Shown here piece by piece: positions 1 to 5,663 of a stretch of 23,215 bases of DNA; positions within the stretch are counted from its first letter, which is position 1, and each line of letters begins with the position of its first letter. Made by a program: the position numbers and the translations under genes. The notes below the pieces were generated by a model. The model searched no databases, had not been told where the DNA came from, and was given only the letters and a program-made list of their open reading frames with translations. The stretch is from an uncultured Rhodospirillales bacterium. Lineage in GTDB: Bacteria > Pseudomonadota > Alphaproteobacteria > Acetobacterales > Acetobacteraceae. The DNA lies in contig CAIMVB010000449.1 of NCBI GenBank assembly GCA_903844785.1, positions 1-23,215 on the forward strand, written 5' to 3'.

Positions 1-280
1 AATACGTCGGGCCGCCGCCCCAGGTACGGAGGGCAGGAAATTTGAACACCCTCTGGAAAAAAGCCTTCAATGTCAGGAATGCGCGCGATATGGCGACTGA
101 CAAGGCCCACCCTGCAGCCTGAAGCAGGCATCCAATCAGCACCGCCCGGCCCGGGCGCGTCGGGCAAAGGCCTTGAATTCGGAGCACCCGCACCGCCCCG
201 CCGTCCTTCTGACGCTGGCGCGACCTCAAAATCAATGCTGCGGCCAATCAAGTCATTACCGACAGAAATGCCTAAAAACG

Positions 281-303
281 CGCCATTTCTGGACGAAATG
301 GCG
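281..303. repeat. Perfect 9-bp inverted repeat (hairpin)
   Basis: CGCCATTTC (281-289) is followed by a 5-base loop and then its exact complement GAAATGGCG (295-303). It lies about 27 bases before the terminator-like hairpin. It could be an RNA stem, a dimeric protein site or a mobile-element end; the sequence alone does not decide. Confidence 0.55.
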
Positions 304-329
304 GATCCCGAAGATGATCCATCAATGGT

Positions 330-350
330 AAACCCTTGCTTAGGGTTTTT
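330..350. terminator. Terminator-like hairpin with T-run
   Basis: AAACCCT (330-336) pairs with AGGGTTT (342-348) across a 5-base loop, and two more T follow (five T in a row, 346-350). The 7-bp stem plus T-tract fits a short Rho-independent terminator on the plus strand. No clear gene ends just upstream in this window, so the gene it would serve is unknown or lost. Confidence 0.4.
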
Positions 351-419
351 AGTTACCAGACCGCTATCCATTTTTTTGTAATACCGTAAATATTACTGGT
401 ACACAAGGGTTGACATCTA

Positions 420-860
420 TGAAAGGCGTGCCCCCCCTGAAGTTCTGCCAAGTTTCGGTAGGGCCTGTTCATCAAAGGGGCGAACGAAGGAAATGCAGTA
501 CTTTCAGCGATGCGCAGATCATCGGGATATTGAAGGAACAGGAAGCGGGTGCGGTCACCGCAGATCTTTGTCGCATCACGGGATCAGCGAGGCGACATTC
601 TACAAATGGAAGGCCAGGTTTGGTGCGCTGGAGGTGTGGTAGACCAAGCGGCTTCGCTCACTAGCGCAGTAGAAGGCAAAGCTGAAGAAACTGTCGGCCG
701 AAGCGATGCCGGACATTTCAGCCCTGAAAGACATCTTCTCAAAAAAGGCGATGGCCAGCGCGAAGCGGGATGCGGTAGCTCGCGCCCACTGCCGTTGCGG
801 ACCGAGCAAGCGCTAGGCGTGTCATCTGATCGGAACTGTCAGGCGAATTGCGCGGCATCG
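420..860 (+). mobile_element. Decayed left end of an IS3-family insertion sequence
   Basis: The sequence from about 420 (…GGCGTGCCCCCCC…) resembles the C-rich left terminus of IS3-family elements of the IS51/IS407 kind. It is followed by a short leader and the start of OrfA. Homology continues through OrfA and perhaps the first residues of OrfB, then stops near 860. No right end, no OrfB DDE domain and no target-site duplication are visible, so this is a truncated, immobile remnant. The exact terminal base is uncertain because only one end is present. Confidence 0.65.
494..835 (+). pseudogene. IS3-family transposase OrfA, frameshifted and interrupted
   Basis: The plus-strand reading FSDAQIIGILKEQEAGA…TADLCR (about 503-575) matches the helix-turn-helix N-terminus of IS3-family OrfA proteins. 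The frame then breaks near 575. Shifting frame recovers HGISEATFYKWKARFGALEV, the next part of the same family consensus. In that frame TAG stops follow at 640-642 and 670-672. Beyond them KLKKLSAEAMP…ALKDIFSKKA still resembles the C-terminal coiled coil of OrfA. At least one frameshift and two nonsense changes make it non-functional. In an intact element OrfA would bind the IS ends and be translated with OrfB by programmed -1 frameshifting. Confidence 0.8.
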
Positions 861-1362
861 GCCAAGCCGTCCGGACAATACTGACACATGGCGGGCCGCT
901 TGCGGTAGTCACATTGAAACGGGTCTTACATCGGCCTTGATCATATGTTGACCGTTCTCGTAACTGGTCGGCCTCACCGCCGCAAGGACCGTCGATCACG
1001 ATGGACCGCTGCATGCCCCGATCCACCTTGGCTTTGCCTCAGCCAGCAGCGTTCAAAGCAGAGGGATTTCCGTATGAGAGGATAGCTTCCGGAAGATTCA
1101 GCCATCCAGAAGCCCGAGTGATGAGCCATTGATTTCGGGAATGTGGGGGCATTATCGTTCGCTTCCCCCAAAGCCAGGTGCTTGGCGCGCTGGCCGTTCA
1201 GCCCACTGCCAAGGGCGCTATCAACAGCGTGCAAACCACACAAAATTCGCCCATCCCTTAACCTCGCAACGCGGTCTGACGCGGCACAAACCGTAAAGCG
1301 CAATTCGATATGCCTAAAACATGATCGCGCTTTAGTGAGAATCCCTTTTGTTACCCCCCGAC
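861..1362. other. About 500 bases without a convincing gene
   Basis: This lies between the IS3 remnant and the end of the DUF4214 gene. A 133-codon minus-strand frame covers 974-1375, but it overlaps the end of the DUF4214 gene by 13 bases and lacks a recognisable domain or clear ribosome-binding site. I treat it as chance or as decayed sequence. No tRNA-like or strong hairpin structure stood out. Confidence 0.5.
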
Positions 1363-3390
1363 CTATATGAACCAAATACCAGCGGCCATTGAATCCTGAA
1401 GATTCGTTTGATTTTCGAAACTTTCTGAGAAGGACGCCACAACTCTCTCACGTTCCACACCGGCCGCAAGTTGTCTCATCCAGTATTGTAGGCCATCCGC
1501 ATCAGGATCACGTTCAAAGGCGATATCGTAAAGCAGATCAAGGAAAGATAAGTTACTCATTGCTGCAGCTTGGCCATAGGTTTCGGTAAATTCGCCCGAA
1601 TACAGAAAATTGCGCGCTAGCCACACGATATCACCTGCCCCGGCGTCTAATTCATCGATCCAGTGGCCCAAGCCCGCTGTATCCGGTGCGCGTCCTAGGG
1701 CTGCCTGATACATGCTAAAGGCCTGACCGGCGTGACCATTGATATCGAAAGCAAGCGTACCGTTCGTGAATGCAAGTCGGTCAATAATATATAGGCTGTC
1801 TTCGGAATCGCGCAGGGGAACTAAATCTATAATTGTTGAAGCCTCAAGATTGCCCGTGATTTGATACTGCGCACGCGCTCCTGTAAAAGATACTGTGTTT
1901 AGCTGTGAGGATCCGTAGATCTGATCGTTTGTTGCACGAGAATGGGTAGTAGGCACCGCATCGCTGAGATGAATTTCATAGACTGGGCTAACAGCGAATG
2001 AACTATAGAAAACCTTCCCGTCCGGATCGATGAACTGATAGATATCGTGGAGGGTGTTCGTATCATGAACAGCAAGACCCATCATGGCGCCTATTGGCTG
2101 CCCTGTTAGGCTATTTTTTACAACCGCTCCATCAACTTCAATATATGAAACGAAGGATGGGCTCAGAAAGTCTTTACTGATTTGCACCGTTTGATCGGAA
2201 CTAGGCGCCGTGAAACGTATAGGCGGATTATTGGACGGATCATTGCCCGGCCCGCCGGGATTATATACGGGGGAATAGCCATCTCCAGAAGGCATGCGGA
2301 TAGACTGCAGACGGGCGATAGCTGTTTGATCACCGCTTAGAATAATATCATATTGATTATCGTGATCTTCCACATAAGAAAGATCATAAGATTCTTGAGC
2401 TAACCCTGTATCAGCAATGCCCACTATGCGTATGCTGCCGAACTCACCAAGAGAGTAATCCACGCCAGATTCAAGGAGCCACACGTCTTGGTCCTCTTGA
2501 TCAAGAGCGAGCAGTTGAAAAAACTTCGAGAAATCATTCGGCGAAATACTAGCAATTCCGTCGGGCGAAAATCCCGCACTGGTATAAATTCGGAGACGAT
2601 ACATCGCCTGCTCACCAAAGAGATCTGCGCCGCTATTGGAGACAGAACTGGTCAGCCAGGCCGGACTTCCCTCCCCAAGGTCTGAATAAGCGTCTAGTTT
2701 TGCGGCCAAAATTTGGGGGCCATTCCCATCAACATATGGGTTTTTGCTTTGTACTGTTAGTCCTACTGCGGATACCAGACCGTCCTCTGTCACCAGCCGC
2801 AAAGGCGTTCCATCATCCACAATAGTGACACTAACAGGGTAGCGGGCGCCATCTTCTCCCGGCAGAATACGGTTGCCCCAATCACCAGATAGTACGACAG
2901 TTTGCCGCTCGTTAAATTCGACATTTGGCAAAAAACTCGCTGTAAGCGGCGTGACGATTTCCCCGGTGTTAAGCAACACCTCGAAATCCTCCGGTTTGAC
3001 AGTATCACCCAGTACAGGGTGGCTGAAGACGACTGGAATTGTGTCCAATAGTGAGGCCGCGACCCCGTATATTAACTGAAAACCGGCGTCACCCGCAGCG
3101 GAATAATAAGCGCGCGCAGCGGCACCCAATGCCGGATCAATTAACTGCCAAGCGACGCCGTATTGGTAAGCTACGGATTGTGCAGCTGCGTCAGTACCTG
3201 CTAATCCCGGAACAGCCATGTAGCCGTCGAACCCATAATTTGCCGTAATAATCTTGGGCTGATCGACAAAAAAATCGGCGGATAGTGTCAAGTTAACATT
3301 CAGACTATCAGAAGTTGGCATGATGCCAGCCTCTATAACATTCACATATTCTATCAACGGCAGAGAAAGCGGCGTATAGATAACGGACAT
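1363..3390 (-). CDS. Large protein with C-terminal DUF4214 domain
   Basis: This 675-residue protein has a C-terminal third (about residues 550-665) with two DUF4214-type repeats: QAFSMYQAALGRAPDTAGL…W and LLYDIAFERDPDADGLQYW. DUF4214 is common in bacterial surface or secreted proteins, often beside RTX repeats. Here only one RTX-like nonapeptide (GGPGNDPSN, about residue 375) is visible. The N-terminal two-thirds looks beta-rich with Asp/Gly loops and has no recognisable enzyme motif. There is no Sec signal peptide, so if exported it more likely uses type I secretion; that is inference. The start is backed by AAAGGAG 11 bases upstream of ATG. The gene is more AT-rich than the rest of the window and sits alone between an IS remnant and a repeat cluster, which suggests acquisition. 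Function unknown. Confidence 0.8.
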   Translation of the reverse strand: MSVIYTPLSLPLIEYVNVIEAGIMPTSDSLNVNLTLSADFFVDQPKIITANYGFDGYMAVPGLAGTDAAAQSVAYQYGVAWQLIDPALGAAARAYYSAAGDAGFQLIYGVAASLLDTIPVVFSHPVLGDTVKPEDFEVLLNTGEIVTPLTASFLPNVEFNERQTVVLSGDWGNRILPGEDGARYPVSVTIVDDGTPLRLVTEDGLVSAVGLTVQSKNPYVDGNGPQILAAKLDAYSDLGEGSPAWLTSSVSNSGADLFGEQAMYRLRIYTSAGFSPDGIASISPNDFSKFFQLLALDQEDQDVWLLESGVDYSLGEFGSIRIVGIADTGLAQESYDLSYVEDHDNQYDIILSGDQTAIARLQSIRMPSGDGYSPVYNPGGPGNDPSNNPPIRFTAPSSDQTVQISKDFLSPSFVSYIEVDGAVVKNSLTGQPIGAMMGLAVHDTNTLHDIYQFIDPDGKVFYSSFAVSPVYEIHLSDAVPTTHSRATNDQIYGSSQLNTVSFTGARAQYQITGNLEASTIIDLVPLRDSEDSLYIIDRLAFTNGTLAFDINGHAGQAFSMYQAALGRAPDTAGLGHWIDELDAGAGDIVWLARNFLYSGEFTETYGQAAAMSNLSFLDLLYDIAFERDPDADGLQYWMRQLAAGVERERVVASFSESFENQTNLQDSMAAGIWFI

Positions 3391-3502
3391 TTAATTAATT
3401 GCTCCTTTGAATGCATGCACTCAGAAAATAACTCTGCGGCTTGCTATTATGAAGGTTGATGTTGTTGCAATTGGGTTCGATGCATACCTCTATTTCTCAT
3501 AT
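3391..3502. promoter_or_regulatory. Upstream region of the DUF4214 gene (minus strand)
   Basis: Read on the minus strand, this AT-rich stretch ends in AAAGGAGCAATTAATTAA just before the ATG, a good Shine-Dalgarno sequence with slightly long spacing. A CATAAT box lies about 60 bases upstream, but I cannot pair it with a convincing -35 at normal spacing. The ribosome-binding site is supported; the promoter is only suggested. Confidence 0.4.
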
Positions 3503-3631
3503 ACTGTCCGTCGTCAAATCGTTTGAGACTGATTTGCGGCTTGGCTAACGGAGTATCTGGCCCATCTGCGGTTAAGGTTATGCTGCGTTTTGGTGATGCA
3601 TTAAGCGGTGGTGCTGGATAGTCCTGCGCTT
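3503..3631 (-). repeat. Repeat family copy 1 (minus orientation)
   Basis: The full-length copy of a repeat found three times in this window. Read on the minus strand it runs from AAGCGCAGGACTATCCAGCA to GATTTGACGACGGACAGT. It matches copy 3 along its whole length and copy 2 over about 105 bases, at roughly 85-90 percent by eye. Its translation in one frame (…ASPKR.ITLTADGPDTPL…SLKRFDDGQ) resembles that of the other two copies. Flanking sequences differ, so the unit is dispersed. No transposase is attached; the copies could be miniature elements or fragments of a larger one. Confidence 0.8.
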
Positions 3632-3731
3632 GATGTATCACCAACACGCGGCCTAACCTTAACCGCAGATGGGCCAGATACGCCGTTACACAGCACGCCA
3701 ATCAGTCTCAAATCATTTGACGACGGACAGT
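3623..3731 (+). repeat. Repeat family copy 2 (plus orientation)
   Basis: This copy faces copy 1 head to head, so 3503-3731 forms an imperfect palindrome of about 229 bp with matching outer ends (ACTGTCCGTCGTCAAAT and its complement). Copy 2 lacks the first 20 or so bases of the unit, which are shared with copy 1 at the centre. It ends in TCAAATCATTTGACGACGGA like copy 3 and is a direct repeat of that copy across the operon. Confidence 0.8.
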
Positions 3732-3875
3732 GGCTCACGCCATGTGCCGCAGCACGAGACGCCAACGCGCCGACGCGGCAGATAGCCAAAATTCCGCACC
3801 CTGCGGTTTACCGAAACAACTTGGGCCACAGCCGATATGGGAAGCTTTCGGCTAGCAGGTTCGAGTAATCCGTCC
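3732..3875. other. Short spacer before the operon control region
   Basis: No gene is supported here. Frames that cross it on both strands run into the repeat or into the thiolase-like gene and look like shadows. The sequence does not resemble the repeat copies. Confidence 0.4.
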
Positions 3876-3897
3876 TTAGCGTTGACAGTCACGCTAA
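3876..3897. promoter_or_regulatory. Perfect inverted repeat over the -35 box (candidate operator)
   Basis: TTAGCGT (3876-3882) and ACGCTAA (3891-3897) are exact complements separated by 8 bases. The repeat spans a consensus -35 hexamer at 3882-3887. Spacing and position suit a dimeric regulator that would block or recruit RNA polymerase. It is unlike the LacI-type palindrome downstream, so a different protein may bind it. Confidence 0.5.
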
Positions 3898-3909
3898 TTG
3901 TCCCATAGC
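3882..3909 (+). promoter_or_regulatory. Candidate sigma-70-type promoter of the metabolic operon
   Basis: A perfect TTGACA (3882-3887) is followed after 16 bases by CATAGC (3904-3909), a weak 3-of-6 match to the -10 consensus. Transcription would then begin at about 3916, right at the LacI-type palindrome. The -35 box is strong and the -10 poor, a pattern seen in controlled promoters. Confidence 0.45.
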
Positions 3910-3915
3910 CTCCTT

Positions 3916-3927
3916 GAAAGCGCTTTC
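3916..3927. promoter_or_regulatory. LacI-family operator palindrome
   Basis: GAAAGCGCTTTC is a perfect 12-bp palindrome with a central CpG, the hallmark of LacI/GalR-family operators, where a hinge leucine inserts at the central step. It lies just downstream of the candidate -10 box, an ideal place for repression. The same operon encodes a LacI-family protein at 11091-12182, so autoregulation is the natural inference. I found no second perfect copy in the window. Confidence 0.65.
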
Positions 3928-3974
3928 TTTTTGGCGCAAGCTCAAGCGACAGTGCACAAAGCACACGCCTGCTG

Positions 3975-3981
3975 AAGGAGG
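3975..3981 (+). promoter_or_regulatory. Strong Shine-Dalgarno serving an out-of-frame ATG
   Basis: AAGGAGG lies 8 bases before ATG 3990, ideal spacing. That ATG is not in the frame of the thiolase-like gene but opens a 23-codon leader frame. Neither in-frame start of the thiolase-like gene has a comparable site. Confidence 0.6.
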
Positions 3982-3989
3982 AAACAGGA

Positions 3990-4061
3990 ATGGGCGCACA
4001 GCCCCTAACCCTGCGCGGGGCCCTGCGGTCCGGCGCATGCGCGCGGAATTGCGGCTCGTGA
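3990..4061 (+). CDS. Possible 23-residue leader peptide
   Basis: Starting at ATG 3990 behind AAGGAGG, this frame encodes 23 residues (MGAQPLTLRGALRSGA…) and stops at TGA 4059-4061. The stop overlaps GTG 4058 as GTGA, and that GTG is in frame with the thiolase-like protein. The layout fits a translated leader that couples translation into the first enzyme gene. It could also be the true N-terminus of the thiolase-like protein, cut off by a single-base indel or sequencing error between 3990 and 4058. I do not recognise the peptide, and nothing suggests amino-acid attenuation codons. Confidence 0.4.
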   Translation: MGAQPLTLRGALRSGACARNCGS

Positions 4062-5188
4062 ACGCGCTGCACCGCCTCAAAGACCGCATCGCCATCGTTG
4101 GCGTCGGCAACACTGCCTACGGTAACTTCCCCGATATTGACGACTACGGCCTCGGCGCCCGCGCCTTCCGCAGCGCGATTGAGGATTGTGGCCTCGACAA
4201 GAATAAGATCGACGGCCTGCTCACCTGCCGCGTGCCATATTATGCGCGCATGGGTGAGATTCTTGGGCTCAATCCGCGCTGGACAATCCAACTGCCGCCG
4301 CACGGACGCATGTCCGGCATGGCAATCATTGAGGCTGCGGCGGCGCTAGATGCCGGGCTTTGCGATTATGCGGCCCTGATCTACGCGAATATCGGCCGCT
4401 CCCGCCGGGTGAATTACGGTGGCGACGAAAGCCCGGGCGTGTGGGACCCGTGGGGTTTCACCTCCCCAGGTGCTGCACATGCGCTGATGTTCCAGCGGCA
4501 CCGCGCGCTCTATGGCACAACGACGCGCCAATTGGCCGAGGTTTCTGTGGCGTTTCGCCATCACGCCTGCCTCAACCCTTCTGCCGTGATGAAGCAGCCC
4601 ATCACCATTGATGACCATGAAGCCGCCCGCTTCATCACCGAACCACTCCGCCTGCTCGATTACTGCCTGATCAATGACGGCGCCGTCTGCATCATCATGA
4701 CCACGAAAGAACGCGCGCGGGATCTCAAGAAGCGCCCTGTGATGATCTCCGGTATCGGCGCGCGGGAAGCCTATAGCACGGCCTCCATCTCCAACTTTGA
4801 TCTTAATTTCTGGTACGATGAGATGCGGGACGTCGCCGACCAAGCATATGGCATGGCGGGCGTCGGGCCTTCCGATGTTGATGCGCTGATGTGCTACGAC
4901 AATTTCAGCCCAACGGTATTGTTCAGCCTTGAAGGCCTTGGCTTCTGCAAGCAAGGCGAGGCGGGCTCCTTTGTCGAGGGTGGTGCGCTGAAGCTCGGTG
5001 GCCGACTGCCCACCAACACCGATGGCGGGCACCTATCGAATTCCTACATGCAGGGCTGGGCGCTCAACATCGAGGCGGTGCGCCAAATCCGCGGTGAATG
5101 CGGCGCGCGCCAGGTACAGGATGCACAGGTGGTACAGTATTGCGGCGCCACGCCGTGCTCACGCTCCATCATCTATACGCCGGGTTGA
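4037..5188 (+). CDS. Thiolase-fold protein (Ltp2/SCP2-thiolase type) without catalytic Cys
   Basis: A thiolase-superfamily subunit of about 383 residues, with N-terminal IAIVGVGNTAYG and the C-terminal GG-H-rich loop (NTDGGHLSNSYMQGW). Where degradative thiolases carry the nucleophile (C-A/G-S-G) this protein reads GRMSGMA, so the cysteine is absent. That is typical of the branch that pairs with a DUF35 protein, as in the bacterial Ltp2-ChsH2 steroid side-chain retro-aldolase, and a DUF35 gene follows 11 bases downstream. A cytosolic aldol or retro-aldol step on an acyl-CoA is the best inference. The start is uncertain: ATG 4037 and GTG 4058 both suit the family length but lack good ribosome-binding sites, while a strong one serves the leader frame. 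Frames further upstream (to TTG 3914) would overlap the operator and are unlikely. Confidence 0.85.
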   Translation: MRAELRLVNALHRLKDRIAIVGVGNTAYGNFPDIDDYGLGARAFRSAIEDCGLDKNKIDGLLTCRVPYYARMGEILGLNPRWTIQLPPHGRMSGMAIIEAAAALDAGLCDYAALIYANIGRSRRVNYGGDESPGVWDPWGFTSPGAAHALMFQRHRALYGTTTRQLAEVSVAFRHHACLNPSAVMKQPITIDDHEAARFITEPLRLLDYCLINDGAVCIIMTTKERARDLKKRPVMISGIGAREAYSTASISNFDLNFWYDEMRDVADQAYGMAGVGPSDVDALMCYDNFSPTVLFSLEGLGFCKQGEAGSFVEGGALKLGGRLPTNTDGGHLSNSYMQGWALNIEAVRQIRGECGARQVQDAQVVQYCGATPCSRSIIYTPG

Positions 5189-5199
5189 GGAAGGATTCC

Positions 5200-5616
5200 A
5201 TGCAGCCAGCAACCCCCGCCAAGCCCCGTCCGCGGATTGACACTGTCAGCCGCGGCTTCTGGGACAATGCCCGCGACGGCCGCCTTTCTGTGCAGCGCTG
5301 CGACGACTGCTCGGACATTCATTTCCCCGGATCGCCGGTCTGCCCGAAATGCCTTTCAGAGAAGCAATCCTGGCTCCCGGTCTCCGGCCGCGGGACCGTG
5401 CTCTCCTGGGTGCGTTTCCACCGCGCCTATTGGGACGGTTTTCGCGCGGACCTTCCCTATCTGGTCGCTCTCGTGGGCCTTGAGGAGGGGCCGATGTTGA
5501 TGAGCAGCATTATTGATGCCCCTGCCGAAGGGCCAGAGATCGGCGCATCCGTCACGGCTGTCTTCGAGCAAGTGGATGACCAGCTGACGCTGCCGAAGTT
5601 CCGGATCGGCGCATGA
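5200..5616 (+). CDS. DUF35 Zn-ribbon/OB-fold protein, partner of the thiolase-fold subunit
   Basis: A 138-residue protein. It begins with the family's amphipathic region (FWDNARDGRL), then a rubredoxin-like zinc ribbon with Cys34, Cys37, Cys48 and Cys51 (CDDC…CPKC), then an OB-fold that includes GRGTVLSWVRFHRAY. Members of this family (DUF35_N plus DUF35) bind acyl-CoA and form complexes with thiolase-like or HMG-CoA synthase partners; ChsH2 in steroid degradation is an example. The gene lies 11 bases after the thiolase-like gene. ATG 5200 is preceded by GAGGAAGGA. In-frame codons back to 5098 lie within the previous gene and are unlikely to be used. Cytosolic. Confidence 0.88.
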   Translation: MQPATPAKPRPRIDTVSRGFWDNARDGRLSVQRCDDCSDIHFPGSPVCPKCLSEKQSWLPVSGRGTVLSWVRFHRAYWDGFRADLPYLVALVGLEEGPMLMSSIIDAPAEGPEIGASVTAVFEQVDDQLTLPKFRIGA

Positions 5617-5622
5617 ACAAAA

Positions 5623-5640
5623 CCTCGGCCGGGACCGAGG
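5623..5640 (+). other. Intercistronic hairpin
   Basis: CCTCGG (5623-5628) and CCGAGG (5635-5640) pair across a 6-base loop between the DUF35 gene and the binding-protein gene. There is no T-run, so it is not a standard terminator. A stem here could stabilise the downstream mRNA, a known way to raise the level of a binding protein over its neighbours. That role is inference. Confidence 0.4.
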
Positions 5641-5663
5641 CTTTCCACGGAAGGAAAAACAAG

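Larger units (their letters stand above)
1..419. other. Intergenic stretch with inverted repeats, no convincing gene
   Basis: I see no credible coding gene here. The longest plus-strand frame (70-381) gives a low-complexity, proline-rich translation with no recognisable motif. The stretch holds several inverted repeats: a GC-rich palindrome at 143-157 (CGCCCGG-C-CCGGGCG), a perfect 9-bp stem at 281-303, a terminator-like hairpin at 330-350, and GTAATA-N7-TATTAC at 378-396. Base composition is mixed, GC-rich on the left and AT-rich near 350-400, as expected of a junction of different origins. Confidence 0.5.

Noticed and set aside
409..414. TTGACA just before the IS3 remnant as a promoter
   Set aside because: No acceptable -10 at 16-18 bases, and the downstream frame is a decayed transposase.
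974..1375. 133-codon minus-strand frame after the DUF4214 gene
   Set aside because: It overlaps the DUF4214 stop, has no clear ribosome-binding site and shows no family motif I can name. It could be decayed sequence but not a supportable gene.
3447..3868. Two opposing frames of 84 and 86 codons in the repeat pair
   Set aside because: Both are mostly repeat sequence, overlap each other antisense and lack ribosome-binding sites. They are better explained as frames within a dispersed repeat.
3713..4303. 196-codon minus-strand frame across the operon promoter
   Set aside because: It is antisense to the thiolase-like gene and its control region and has no recognised motif.
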